From Pseudogemmobacter faecipullorum (GTDB taxonomy: Bacteria; Pseudomonadota; Alphaproteobacteria; Rhodobacterales; Rhodobacteraceae): a DNA stretch of 64,000 nucleotides. Positions 35,781-44,840 of this stretch are shown piece after piece (position 1 is the first letter of the stretch; every line of letters begins with the position of its first letter). A program made the position numbers and the translations under genes. The notes beneath the pieces were generated by a model that saw nothing but the letters and a program-made list of their open reading frames with translations, searched no databases and was not told the origin of the DNA. The stretch lies in assembly GCF_020539525.1 (NCBI RefSeq), contig NZ_JACDXX010000014.1, forward strand, positions 1-64,000, given 5' to 3'.

Positions 35781-38624
35781 ATGACACCTGAACTGGATTC
35801 GATGCGCAGCCGCTTTGGCCGTTTGCTGGTGCTGCTGCTCTGGGCGCATGTGCCGCTGATCGCCGGTGTGGCCTGGCTGAACGGCCAGTCACCGCTGCTG
35901 GCCGGCCTCGCGCCAGCCGCCCTCGCGGCCTGCTATCATGCCAGCTATCAGCTGCGCGGCATCGCGCCGGTGACGCGCTATATTTCGGCGATCGCGCTGA
36001 TGGGCGAGCCGGCGCTGCTGGTCTTTGTCATGCGGGGCCATCCCTGGCAGATGGACATGCATATGTACTTCTTTGCCATGCTGGCGCTGATGATTGCCTG
36101 GTTCGACCGCCGCCCCATTTTACTGGCGGCAGTGGCTGTGGCACTGCACCATCTGATCCTGCTCTACCTGATCCCCTTTGCCGTATTCCCCAGCGAGGGC
36201 ACCCTGTCGCGGGTGCTGCTCCATGCCGCGATTGTTGCCTTCCAGACTGCGGTTCTGGTCTGGCTGGCCGATATGCTGAGCAACGCCTTCCGCCGGATCC
36301 GCGAGATGAACAAGGCGCTGGTTGAAAGCAATGCCAGCCTGGCCCAACGCAGCGAGGAGGCCGAAAAGGCCAATAGCGCCAAATCGATGTTCCTCGCCAA
36401 TATGAGCCATGAAATCCGCACCCCCCTCAATGCGGTGCTGGGTTTTTGCCACCTGTTGCAGCGCACCCAGATGACGCCGCGTCAGGTCGATTACATCACC
36501 AAGATCAGCAGTTCGGGCAGCGCGCTGCTGCGGCTGATCAATGATATCCTTGATCTGTCGAAACATGATGCCGGCAAGCTGACCCTCGAAACCACCCCCT
36601 TCAACCCGCATGCGGTGATCGAGCATCAGCTGCAGATGGTGCTGGAACAGGCCCGCGAAAAGGGGCTGAAACTCGATGTGCAGAAAGACCCCACCCTGCC
36701 CTCGCGCATCGTCGGGGACGAGCTGCGCTTTGGCCAGGTGATCCTGAACCTCGTTAATAATGCGGTGAAATTCACCGAACATGGCTCGGTAACGGTGCGC
36801 ACCCGGATGCAGTCGCGCGACGAGACTTCGGTTGTGCTGGCGGTTGAGGTGATCGATACCGGGATCGGCATGACCGAAGAGCAGGTCGACCGGCTGTTCA
36901 CCGCCTTTACCCAGGCCGACAGTTCGATGACGCGCCGCTACGGCGGCACCGGGCTGGGCCTCGCCATCAGCCAGCAGATCGTCGGGCTGATGGGCGGCGA
37001 AATTTCGGTGCGCAGCCAACCCTGGCAGGGCACGATTTTCAGCTTTACCGTCAAGCTTGGCCTGACCTCGGCCGGGCCGCAGCTGAAAACCGCGCCGCAT
37101 CCGGCGCTGCGCCCGCTGCGCTTCCTTTCGGTCGATGACAATCCGGCCTCGCGCCAGCTGGTCCAGGATATTTTCGCGCAATGGTCGATGCAGGCCGATA
37201 CCACCGCCTCCGGCGCCGAGGCCCTGACCCTGCTTGAGGCTGCAAGCTCTGAGGGCCGGCCCTATGATTGTGTGCTGATCGACTGGAAAATGCCGGATAT
37301 GGACGGGCTGGAAACCGTCAGGGCGATCAGCGCCAGTAAATATCTGTCGAAACTGCCGCGCATGGTGCTGGTCACTGCCTATGGTTCAGAGGTGCTGACC
37401 GGCGAGATCGAGGCGGCCGGGGTCTGCGGCTATCTGCCCAAGCCCCTGGAACCCCAGGCGCTGATCGCCACCCTGGATGAGCTTTTCGCCCCTGAGAGCG
37501 AAGCCCCCCCCCCTGCCCCCGGCGAGAACCCTTCTGCCGAAGGCAGCCTGTCGATCCCGATGGTGGCCCCGGCCTTCCGTGGCGCCAGGGTGCTGCTGGT
37601 CGAGGATATTGAGATTAACCGCGAAATCGCCGGGCAATTGCTGGAGGATGCCGGGCTGCAGGTCGATATGGCCGAAAACGGGCTGGAAGCGGTCAATGAG
37701 GTCAAGGCCCGCGGCAGTGATTTTCAGCTGGTGCTGATGGATCTGCAGATGCCGGTGATGGACGGGCTTGAGGCGACCCAGATCATCCGCGAGACCTATG
37801 ATGCAAAGCGGCTGCCGATCCTCGCCATGACGGCCCATGCCTATGCCGATGAACGGCAGCGCTGCCTCGATATCGGTATGAATGACCATATCGCCAAACC
37901 GGTGAAGCCTGAGGTTCTGGTCGCAACCCTCGACCGCTGGCTGCGCCCGGTAAACACGATCACGGCAGTGCCGCCCATCGCCGCCGCGGCGGCAGCCCCC
38001 GCTGCCGTCCTGCCCGATCAGCTGCCTCCATTCGGAATTGCTGAGGCTTTACAGCGGGTCAATGGCAATCGCGCGCTGCTGCGGCGGCTGATCATCAGCT
38101 TTGCCGAGACCCAGGCCGATATCTCATCCGAGATCCATATGATGCTGGAACGCGGTTCGCTGGATGAGGCTCGGCGGGCCGCGCATACGCTGAAAGGCCT
38201 GGCCGGTTCGCTGGAACTGCCGGATCTGCAGGCCCTCGCGGCTGAGCTGGAGCAGCGCCTCAGGCTTGGCGAGACCCGGGGGCTCGACCCGCTGCTTGAT
38301 CAGCTGCAAAGCGCCCTTGCCCCTGCGGTTGAGGCGGGCCGCAGTCTGAGCGCTGGTGCGGCGCTGGTCCTGCCCGGCCCGGTCCTGCCCCAGTCCAGCA
38401 GCAGCGATACCCGCGCATTGTCCGACCGGCTGCACAGCCAGCTGGTGAAACGCAATCTCGGTGCCCGGAGCAGCTATCTGGAACTGGCAGCCGCCCTTGG
38501 CATGGATGCTGTGGCGGCGAGCGCGCATCCGCTTTACAAGGCGCTTGAGCGTCTGGATTACGCCAGCGCGCTGGACGAGCTTGAAACGCTGCGGAGCGCC
38601 TCTTCCCTGGCATCGGAGATCTGA
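35781..38624 (+). CDS. hybrid sensor kinase: membrane helices, HisKA, two receivers, HPt
   Basis: 947 residues. Six or so membrane helices (about 10-165), HisKA (FLANMSHEIRTPLNAV, His near 208), HATPase (GGTGLGLAIS), a first receiver near 447 whose opening FLSVDDNPAS is intact, a second receiver near 602 (VLLVEDIEINREIA), and a C-terminal HPt (AAHTLKGLAGSL, about 795-806). The chain forms a full phosphorelay in one protein, ready to pass phosphate to the PleD-like regulator next door. Proline- and alanine-rich linkers separate the last domains. Confidence 0.9.
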   Translation: MTPELDSMRSRFGRLLVLLLWAHVPLIAGVAWLNGQSPLLAGLAPAALAACYHASYQLRGIAPVTRYISAIALMGEPALLVFVMRGHPWQMDMHMYFFAMLALMIAWFDRRPILLAAVAVALHHLILLYLIPFAVFPSEGTLSRVLLHAAIVAFQTAVLVWLADMLSNAFRRIREMNKALVESNASLAQRSEEAEKANSAKSMFLANMSHEIRTPLNAVLGFCHLLQRTQMTPRQVDYITKISSSGSALLRLINDILDLSKHDAGKLTLETTPFNPHAVIEHQLQMVLEQAREKGLKLDVQKDPTLPSRIVGDELRFGQVILNLVNNAVKFTEHGSVTVRTRMQSRDETSVVLAVEVIDTGIGMTEEQVDRLFTAFTQADSSMTRRYGGTGLGLAISQQIVGLMGGEISVRSQPWQGTIFSFTVKLGLTSAGPQLKTAPHPALRPLRFLSVDDNPASRQLVQDIFAQWSMQADTTASGAEALTLLEAASSEGRPYDCVLIDWKMPDMDGLETVRAISASKYLSKLPRMVLVTAYGSEVLTGEIEAAGVCGYLPKPLEPQALIATLDELFAPESEAPPPAPGENPSAEGSLSIPMVAPAFRGARVLLVEDIEINREIAGQLLEDAGLQVDMAENGLEAVNEVKARGSDFQLVLMDLQMPVMDGLEATQIIRETYDAKRLPILAMTAHAYADERQRCLDIGMNDHIAKPVKPEVLVATLDRWLRPVNTITAVPPIAAAAAAPAAVLPDQLPPFGIAEALQRVNGNRALLRRLIISFAETQADISSEIHMMLERGSLDEARRAAHTLKGLAGSLELPDLQALAAELEQRLRLGETRGLDPLLDQLQSALAPAVEAGRSLSAGAALVLPGPVLPQSSSSDTRALSDRLHSQLVKRNLGARSSYLELAAALGMDAVAASAHPLYKALERLDYASALDELETLRSASSLASEI

Positions 38625-38627
38625 CAC

Positions 38628-39587
38628 GTGATACAATCCTCTGACCTGCCTGACACCAGGCCAAAGGCGACGATCCTGATTGTTGATGATGAAATCTCGA
38701 ATATCGAGATTATGAACGAAGCCCTCGGGGATGAGTATGAGATCTGCTTTGCCACTTCGGGTGAGCAGGCGCTTGAGCAGATGCATGTGACCATGCCCGA
38801 TCTGGTGCTGCTCGATGTGGTGATGCAGGGCATGCAGGGCTTTGAGGTCTGCGAAAAGCTCAAGCAGGATCCGCTGCTGGCCGATGTGCCAGTGATTTTC
38901 ATCACCGGGCTGAATGATACCGATGATGAGGTGCGCGGCCTGTCGATCGGTGCCATCGATTATGTCACCAAGCCGATCCATCCGCTGATCCTGCGCAACC
39001 GGGTGCGCAATCATATCGAGCTGAAACAGCTGCGCGATCATCTGACCGAAATGGCGGTGACCGATGCGCTGACCGGGCTGCACAACCGCCGCAAGCTCGA
39101 TTCCCTGCTGAAAAAGAACGTCCAGGACCTGCTGCCGGATGAGGGCTGGCTGTCGCTGATCATGCTCGATCTGGATTTCTTCAAGCAATATAATGATGCC
39201 TATGGCCATATGAGCGGCGATAACTGCCTGAAAATGGTCGGCGCGGCCCTGAACCGCGCCGTGGTGCGGGTGGCAGGTCATTCGGCGCGCTATGGCGGAG
39301 AGGAATTCTGCTGCATCCTGCCCAATTGTCCGCCAGGCCAGGCCGGGGCGGTCGCGGTTGAGATCCGCTATCAGCTGCAACAGATGCGCATTCCGCATGA
39401 GCGCTCCGATGTCAGCCCCTATGTCACCATCAGCATCGGGGTGGCCTCGGCACGGGTGCGGGCTGGCATGACCCCGTCAGACTGGGTGCGTTTTGCTGAT
39501 GCCCAGCTCAGCCTTGCCAAGGCCGAGGGGCGCGACCGGGTCAAACGCGAGATCTTTGGCCAGGAATTTGGCGAGGCGCAGCCCTGA
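38628..39587 (+). CDS. response regulator with GGDEF output, PleD-like
   Basis: 319 residues, GTG start three bases after the previous stop. An N-terminal receiver (ILIVDDEISNIEIM, phospho-Asp in LVLLDVVMQG) is joined to a GGDEF domain with active site RYGGEEF. The inhibitory I-site is missing: the expected RxxD reads RVAG. It should therefore make cyclic di-GMP without product inhibition. It is the probable output of the preceding kinases. Confidence 0.9.
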   Translation: MIQSSDLPDTRPKATILIVDDEISNIEIMNEALGDEYEICFATSGEQALEQMHVTMPDLVLLDVVMQGMQGFEVCEKLKQDPLLADVPVIFITGLNDTDDEVRGLSIGAIDYVTKPIHPLILRNRVRNHIELKQLRDHLTEMAVTDALTGLHNRRKLDSLLKKNVQDLLPDEGWLSLIMLDLDFFKQYNDAYGHMSGDNCLKMVGAALNRAVVRVAGHSARYGGEEFCCILPNCPPGQAGAVAVEIRYQLQQMRIPHERSDVSPYVTISIGVASARVRAGMTPSDWVRFADAQLSLAKAEGRDRVKREIFGQEFGEAQP

Positions 39588-39621
39588 TCCCGAGCTGCTG
39601 AGCAGAGCCTGCAGCAATGCG

Positions 39622-39655
39622 AAAGGCCGGGCAGGATTTCCTGCCCGGCCTTTTT
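39622..39655. terminator. bidirectional intrinsic terminator
   Basis: Perfect 15-base stem AAAGGCCGGGCAGGA / TCCTGCCCGGCCTTT with a two-base loop; A-runs on the left and T-runs on the right let it end both the plus-strand signalling operon and the minus-strand tct operon, which converge here. Confidence 0.9.
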
Positions 39656-39669
39656 ATCGGCGAAGTGCC

Positions 39670-41178
39670 TTACTCGGCCGGAACCGTGCGGCCGCGCAGC
39701 CGGGCCAGCAGATCCGAGACCGGGCCCCAGAACAGCAGCACGAATGCCAGCACAATCAGTGTCCCGACCAGCCCGTTGCTGACAAAGACCGAAATATTGC
39801 CGCCCGAGCCCAGCATCGCCATGCGGAAGGCCTCTTCCGCCCGGTCGCCAAGCACCAGCGCCAGCACCAGCGGCGCCAGCGGATAGTTTAGTTTTTTCAT
39901 CACATAGCCGATCACGCCGAACACCAGCATCAGCCAGATATCGAAGATCGAGTTTGAGATCGTATAGGCGCCAATGGCGCAGACCATCAGGATCAGCGGC
40001 GCGACCATGCCAAAGGGGATGCGCATCACCGCCGCAAATAAAGGCACCGTCAGCAGCACGATGACCAGACCGGCGAAATTGCCCAGATACATCGAGGCAA
40101 TCAGCCCCCAGACGAACTCTTTCTGCTCGACAAACAGCAGCGGTCCGGGCTGCAGCCCCCAGATCATCAGCCCGCCGAGCAGCACCGCCGCCGTGGCCGA
40201 ACCCGGGATGCCAAGCGCCAGCATCGGCAGCAGGGCCGAGGTTCCGGCAGCATGGGCTGCGGTCTCAGGCGCCAGCACGCCCTCGATCTCGCCTTTGCCA
40301 AAGTTTTTGCCCCGGCGCGAGAACCGCCGGGCCAGACCATAGCCCATGAAGGAAGCGGCAATGGCCCCGCCCGGCGTCACCCCCATCCACATGCCGACGA
40401 CGCAGGACCGGATCAGCGTGGCGAAATGCTTTGGCATTTCCATCCAGGTCTTCAGTACCACCGAAAGCTGGATCCCGGCTTTTTTGCCTTTGAACTCCAG
40501 CCCCTCCTCGACCGTCAGCAGGATTTCCGAAACGCCGAACAGACCGATCACCACCACGAGGAAGTCAAAGCCACGCATCAGCTCGGAGCTGCCGAAGGTC
40601 ATGCGCATATCGCCCGAGATCGTATCCATCCCGACCGCCGCCAGCAAAAAGCCAATGCAGAGCGCGACGCCGATCTTGGCGCGGTTCTCGCGCCCCATGC
40701 CGATGAAAGAGCAGAAGGTCAGCAGATAGACTGCAAAGAATTCGGCCGGCCCGAAACGCAAAGCGAATTTCGCCACCAGGGGGGCCACCAGGGTGATCAG
40801 CAGCACACCGCAGATTGCGCCGATGAAGGAAGAGGTGAAGGCCGCGGTCAGCGCCTCGCCCGCCCGGCCCTGCTGCGCCATCGGATAGCCGTCGAAAGTG
40901 GTGGCCACCGACCAGGCCTCGCCGGGGATATTGAACAGGATCGAGGTGATCGCCCCGCCAAACAGTGCCCCCCAGTAGATTGAGGATAAAAGGATAATCG
41001 CCGAAGTCGGATCCATGCCAAAGGTCAGGGGCAAAAGGATCGCAACCCCATTCGGACCGCCCAGACCGGGCAGCACCCCTACCACGATCCCGAGCAGCAC
41101 CCCAAGGATCATGTAGAAGATATTATGCAGCGACAGGGCCAGCTCGAACCCCTGCATCAGCGAATAGAAATTTTCCAT
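39670..41178 (-). CDS. tctA: tripartite tricarboxylate transporter, large permease TctA
   Basis: 502 residues, about eleven to twelve membrane helices, with family hallmarks GVLPGLGGPNGVAILLPLTFG near the N-terminus and the second repeat GIPGSATAAVLLGGL. It is the large permease of TTT-type importers, driven by ion gradients. It is 12 bases downstream of the tctB gene. Substrate unknown; see tctC. Confidence 0.93.
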   Translation of the reverse strand: MENFYSLMQGFELALSLHNIFYMILGVLLGIVVGVLPGLGGPNGVAILLPLTFGMDPTSAIILLSSIYWGALFGGAITSILFNIPGEAWSVATTFDGYPMAQQGRAGEALTAAFTSSFIGAICGVLLITLVAPLVAKFALRFGPAEFFAVYLLTFCSFIGMGRENRAKIGVALCIGFLLAAVGMDTISGDMRMTFGSSELMRGFDFLVVVIGLFGVSEILLTVEEGLEFKGKKAGIQLSVVLKTWMEMPKHFATLIRSCVVGMWMGVTPGGAIAASFMGYGLARRFSRRGKNFGKGEIEGVLAPETAAHAAGTSALLPMLALGIPGSATAAVLLGGLMIWGLQPGPLLFVEQKEFVWGLIASMYLGNFAGLVIVLLTVPLFAAVMRIPFGMVAPLILMVCAIGAYTISNSIFDIWLMLVFGVIGYVMKKLNYPLAPLVLALVLGDRAEEAFRMAMLGSGGNISVFVSNGLVGTLIVLAFVLLFWGPVSDLLARLRGRTVPAE

Positions 41179-41190
41179 TCCGGGGTTTCC

Positions 41191-41748
41191 TTAATAGCCG
41201 AGGGTGATTTCAAGCGGCCCTTTGGGCAGCGGCACCTGGAACTGCAGCTCAAAGACCCAGAAGGCCAGCAGCGGCAGTGCGATCGGGATCAGCACCAGCA
41301 TGAACCAGCGCGAGCCCCCGACGATCAGCATCAATGTGGCAATAAACAGCGCCGAGGCGACATAGATGCCAAGCGGCCGGATCAGGGCAATATAGAGGAT
41401 CAGCGGCAGAAGAATGCGGGCGACCTGTTTGAGCTGCGGCACGGTGACGAAGATCTCATCGGCCGGGCGGCGAAAGGCCTGAAGCAGCAAAAACACCGAG
41501 AGGGCGAAAAAGATCCAGCCAACCCTTGCAGGGAAATATCCTGATTCCGGGCCCAGTCCTTCGGTCCAGCCGGCGCCAATGCCATAGCTGTCCCAAAGCA
41601 CGACGGCGCCCAGTACAACCAGCAGCCCGGCGGTGATAATTTCTGCCGTTCGCGCCGAAACACCCGGCTGTTTTGCCTCTGGGTCCAGCTCGGGCGGCCG
41701 GCTGACCGCAGCGTCGATTTCGTCATCCCTGGTTTCAAATGCTGTCAT
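41191..41748 (-). CDS. tctB: tripartite tricarboxylate transporter, small permease TctB
   Basis: 185 residues, with a hydrophilic N-terminus (about 35 residues, acidic) and four membrane helices, the usual TctB topology. It sits between the genes for the binding protein and TctA. Confidence 0.88.
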   Translation of the reverse strand: MTAFETRDDEIDAAVSRPPELDPEAKQPGVSARTAEIITAGLLVVLGAVVLWDSYGIGAGWTEGLGPESGYFPARVGWIFFALSVFLLLQAFRRPADEIFVTVPQLKQVARILLPLILYIALIRPLGIYVASALFIATLMLIVGGSRWFMLVLIPIALPLLAFWVFELQFQVPLPKGPLEITLGY

Positions 41749-41832
41749 CTTCTCCTCGCGATATCAGGATAGCCCGGCGGCGCCCGCCATCCGTTGCGGA
41801 CAGGGCGGGCAGAAACGACCGGGTGCAGGCCA

Positions 41833-41860
41833 GGTCGCGGAGAGGATCCCCCCCGCGACC
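41833..41860 (-). other. intergenic hairpin between tctC and tctB
   Basis: Eight-base stem GGTCGCGG / CCGCGACC with a 12-base loop in the 127-base gap after tctC, without a T-tract. Likely a partial terminator or mRNA-stabilising element that keeps the binding protein more abundant than the permeases. Confidence 0.55.
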
Positions 41861-41875
41861 CGCAGAAAGCCGGGG

Positions 41876-42859
41876 TTACTGAACCAGGAATCCGGCCGCA
41901 TCCAGCATCGCGCGATGCTTTTCTTCTTCGGCGCTCAGATAGCTGACGAAGTCATCACCGCTTCTGAAGGCAGGCAGCAGAGCGCTGCGCTCCATATATT
42001 CGACCCATTCCTCGGTCGCGGCGACTTTGGTGAAAAGATCAACATAGAAGGCCTGCTGCTCTTCGGTGACACCACCGGGCATGAAAATGCCGCGCAGCAT
42101 CTGATACTGCACATCCAGCCCCTGCGAGGCGCAGGTCGGCACATCATTCCAGGACTGGGTTTCGGTGACTTTTTCGGTATAGGGGATCGGCTCTGCCGAG
42201 AAGACGCAGAGCGGACGGGTCGCGCCGCCGCGCCAGTTCGCCACTTCCTCGGCCGGGTTATTGGTGGTCGCGTCGATATGGCCGCCCGCCAGCTGGGTCG
42301 AAGCCTGACCGCCGCCGGTATGCGGGATATAGACCGTATTCACACCGGCGACTTTATTGACCCCCAGCGCGATCAGCTGATCCTCGCGTTTTGAGCCGGT
42401 GCCGCCCACTTTCAGCGGCACCGCGCTGGCTTTTGCCGCTTCGGCAAATTCACCGGCGCTCTGCCAGGGGGCCGCGGCATTGACCCAGAGCCCGAAGGCA
42501 TCTTCGGCCAGCATGGCAACCGGGGTGTAATCCTTCCAGCTGAGGTCAAGCTTGGTGGTCATCGGCGTCAGGAACACCCCGGTCGATGTGGTCAGCAGCT
42601 TTTGCGGATCACCTGCCGCTGCCTTGATATCGAGCATGGCCTCTGCCCCGGCTGCCGCCGGTTTGTTCACCACCACCACCGGCACGGCAATGAGATTGTT
42701 TTTCTGGATAATGCCCTGGATCGTCCGCGCCATCTGATCGGACGCGCCCCCCGGGCTGAAAGGTACAACGATTTCAATGGGCCGGGTCGGCTCCCAGGCC
42801 TGAGCCGCAGTGACCGAAAGAACCAGCGCAGCGGTGGCCGCCGTCATATAAGTTTTCAT
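41876..42859 (-). CDS. tctC: tripartite tricarboxylate transporter binding protein TctC
   Basis: 327 residues from ATG 42859, which follows GGAGGA. A signal peptide (AATAALVLSVTAAQA) precedes WEPTRPIEIVVPFSPGGASDQMAR, the typical Bug/TctC mature start. These receptors bind carboxylates. The position beside a glyoxylate locus and a shared operator motif suggests a C2-C4 carboxylate such as glycolate or a hydroxy-dicarboxylate, but this is inference. Confidence 0.92.
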   Translation of the reverse strand: MKTYMTAATAALVLSVTAAQAWEPTRPIEIVVPFSPGGASDQMARTIQGIIQKNNLIAVPVVVVNKPAAAGAEAMLDIKAAAGDPQKLLTTSTGVFLTPMTTKLDLSWKDYTPVAMLAEDAFGLWVNAAAPWQSAGEFAEAAKASAVPLKVGGTGSKREDQLIALGVNKVAGVNTVYIPHTGGGQASTQLAGGHIDATTNNPAEEVANWRGGATRPLCVFSAEPIPYTEKVTETQSWNDVPTCASQGLDVQYQMLRGIFMPGGVTEEQQAFYVDLFTKVAATEEWVEYMERSALLPAFRSGDDFVSYLSAEEEKHRAMLDAAGFLVQ

Positions 42860-42932
42860 TTTTCCTCCTCCCTGAGGCACGAGAGGCTGGCGTTGCAGCG
42901 CCTCGCAGGAAGAAGTCTAGTCGACCTGATTT

Positions 42933-42940
42933 TGAATTCA
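42933..42940. promoter_or_regulatory. TGAATTCA operator in front of tctC
   Basis: The palindrome TGAATTCA lies 74 bases before the tctC start, in TTTTGAATTCAATATA. It is one of five matching sites in this locus and the likely target of the adjacent FCD/GntR regulator. A half-site (AGTGAATT on the minus strand) overlaps the regulator's stop codon at about 42,968-42,977. Confidence 0.6.
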
Positions 42941-42970
42941 ATATATCAATAAGAATGGCGAATGCATAAT

Positions 42971-43672
42971 TCACTTATTTTCAACGCCGCGCCCTTCAGC
43001 CAGATGGCGCAGCACTGCAATTTTCTTATTGCGCAAATGGTTAAACAAGACTGAGGCCAGATCATCCGCCGCACGTCGCCGCAACCCCTCGAGGATCAGC
43101 TCATGCTCGCGCACCGCCTCACTCCAGCGCGCGCCCTGATCGTCAAGATTTGCAGCATAGCGCACCCGCCGGATCCGGCCCTGAACACTGCGCGCACTGA
43201 GCGTCAGCGCCTGATTGCCCGCCGCCTGAAGGATCCGGTCGTGAATCATCTGATTGAATCGGAAATAGCCGTGACGATCCCCCCTCAGGTAAAAAGCATA
43301 CATTTCCCGGTGTAAATGCTCGATTTCATCCAGCTCGGCTGCGGTGATCCGCTCACAGGCGAGGCGCCCGGCAAGGGCCTCAAGCCCGCCCATCAGATCA
43401 AAAAGCTCGCCCACCTCTTCGGTGGTCAGCGCTTTCACCCGTGCCCCGCGGTTTGGCAAAAGCTCGATCAGACCCTCGGCGGCAAGCACCTTCAGCGCCT
43501 CACGCAGCGGCGTGCGCGAGATCCCCAGCATCTCGCAAAGCAGTTTTTCGGGGACCCGGGCCCCTTCGGCAATATTCCCCTCGACCACATAGTCGCGCAG
43601 GCGCGACAGGATCTCACCATGCAAAGTGGTGCCAATGGGCTGTTGCGCCGTGTCGGGGGTTGCGGAATCCAT
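42971..43672 (-). CDS. GntR-family regulator, FCD subfamily
   Basis: 233 residues. N-terminal winged helix (RVPEKLLCEMLGISRTPLRE, then GLIELLPNRGARV) and C-terminal FCD ligand-binding domain with metal-site-type residues (RFNQMIHDRI, EHELILEGL, NHLRNK). FCD regulators commonly sense small carboxylates. It is upstream of tctCBA on the same strand; TGAATTCA-type sites lie before it and before tctC, implying control of the transporter and itself. Confidence 0.92.
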   Translation of the reverse strand: MDSATPDTAQQPIGTTLHGEILSRLRDYVVEGNIAEGARVPEKLLCEMLGISRTPLREALKVLAAEGLIELLPNRGARVKALTTEEVGELFDLMGGLEALAGRLACERITAAELDEIEHLHREMYAFYLRGDRHGYFRFNQMIHDRILQAAGNQALTLSARSVQGRIRRVRYAANLDDQGARWSEAVREHELILEGLRRRAADDLASVLFNHLRNKKIAVLRHLAEGRGVENK

Positions 43673-43709
43673 ATCATACCAAAGCTGAAAACACCGTCGC
43701 AGCCTACTC

Positions 43710-43717
43710 TGAATTCT
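43710..43717. promoter_or_regulatory. TGAATTCT, weaker operator-like site before the GntR gene
   Basis: TGAATTCT, one mismatch from the TGAATTCA palindrome, 38 bases upstream of the GntR start. Possible autoregulatory site together with the perfect copy at 43,788. Confidence 0.4.
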
Positions 43718-43787
43718 TTCCGAACAGAAGAGCCGAGAGGATCATATGTATTCAATCGCATACCTCTCGATACGAACCGCCGAATAA

Positions 43788-43795
43788 TGAATTCA
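43788..43795. promoter_or_regulatory. TGAATTCA operator upstream of the GntR gene
   Basis: The perfect palindrome sits in AATAATGAATTCACTATT, 116 bases upstream of the GntR gene and just past bhcD. On the minus strand it reads TGAATTCATTATT, identical to the sites in front of the aminotransferase and the dehydrogenase. Confidence 0.6.
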
Positions 43796-43859
43796 CTATT
43801 TGCAGATTAAAGCCAGAGAACCTGCAAACGACCTCATTATATTGCGCGGGCATCACAGG

Positions 43860-44819
43860 TCATACCGTCAGTGCAAGACCCTTCGCAATCGCAGCCTCCA
43901 ACACCGCAGCACCCACCGCCAGATCCTGCAAAGCCACTCCGGTTCCGTCAAAAAGGGTGATCTCCTCCTCCGAAACCCGCCCGGGATGCTCACCGATGAT
44001 CACAGCGCCAAGCGGGGTGACAGCTTCCGCCGTGACCAGCCCGGCCGCGATCGCATGCTGGAACTCCCCGATTGTGATCGCCTGAAGTACCTCATCGGTG
44101 AACAGGCTGGCCCGGCCCGGCAGCGCGGTTTCCACCTCCTGTTTGCCCCGGGTATCGGTGCCCATACAGGCAATATGCGTGCCCGGCCGCACCTGCGCCA
44201 CCCGGAGAACCGGCGCGAAAGACGACAGAATGGTGATGATCACATCGGCTTCAGCCCCGAGCTGATCCAGATCCACCGCAGCAAAGGGCAGGCCAAACTC
44301 ATCCGCAACAGCCGCCAGGCCAGCCAGCCTGGAGGGATCGCGGTTCCAGGCCACGACGCGGCGAAAACGGCGCTGCTCGAGCGCCGCGCGCAGCTGGAAG
44401 GCGGACTGATGTCCCGCCCCGACCACCGCCATCACCTCGGCATCGGGCCGGGCCAGATGGCGGATCGAAACCGCCGAGGCCGCAGCCGTGCGCAATGCCG
44501 TGATCCGATTGCCGCCGATCACCGCCCTGATCTGCCCGCTCTCTGCATCGAACAGGAAGATCGTGGACTGATGATTGGTCAGCCCCTTCGCGGCATTGCC
44601 CGGCCAGAACCCTCCTGATTTCAGCCCCAGCGCCAGGCCCTCACGATCAAAGCCGGATTTAAAGCCGTAAAGCGCATCCGCATAGCCAAGTGCTTCGCGG
44701 ATCACCGGAAAATTGCGCGCAGCCCCCCGCGCCATAGAGGCAAAAACCGCCTCGACAGCCCGGAAACACTCATCGCGGCTGAGCAGACCCGCAATCACGG
44801 CCTCGGGAACAATATACAT
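43860..44819 (-). CDS. bhcD: iminosuccinate reductase BhcD (ornithine cyclodeaminase family)
   Basis: 319 residues of the ornithine cyclodeaminase/mu-crystallin family. The nucleotide loop VVGAGHQSAFQLRAAL is near residue 130, preceded by GNRITALRTAAASA. In the beta-hydroxyaspartate cycle this enzyme reduces iminosuccinate to L-aspartate with NADH, regenerating the amino donor for BhcA. It is last in the order bhcABCD, 21 bases after bhcC. Assignment rests on family plus the complete, canonical operon. Confidence 0.9.
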   Translation of the reverse strand: MYIVPEAVIAGLLSRDECFRAVEAVFASMARGAARNFPVIREALGYADALYGFKSGFDREGLALGLKSGGFWPGNAAKGLTNHQSTIFLFDAESGQIRAVIGGNRITALRTAAASAVSIRHLARPDAEVMAVVGAGHQSAFQLRAALEQRRFRRVVAWNRDPSRLAGLAAVADEFGLPFAAVDLDQLGAEADVIITILSSFAPVLRVAQVRPGTHIACMGTDTRGKQEVETALPGRASLFTDEVLQAITIGEFQHAIAAGLVTAEAVTPLGAVIIGEHPGRVSEEEITLFDGTGVALQDLAVGAAVLEAAIAKGLALTV

Positions 44820-44840
44820 CTGCAGCCTTTCTGCGCCGGA

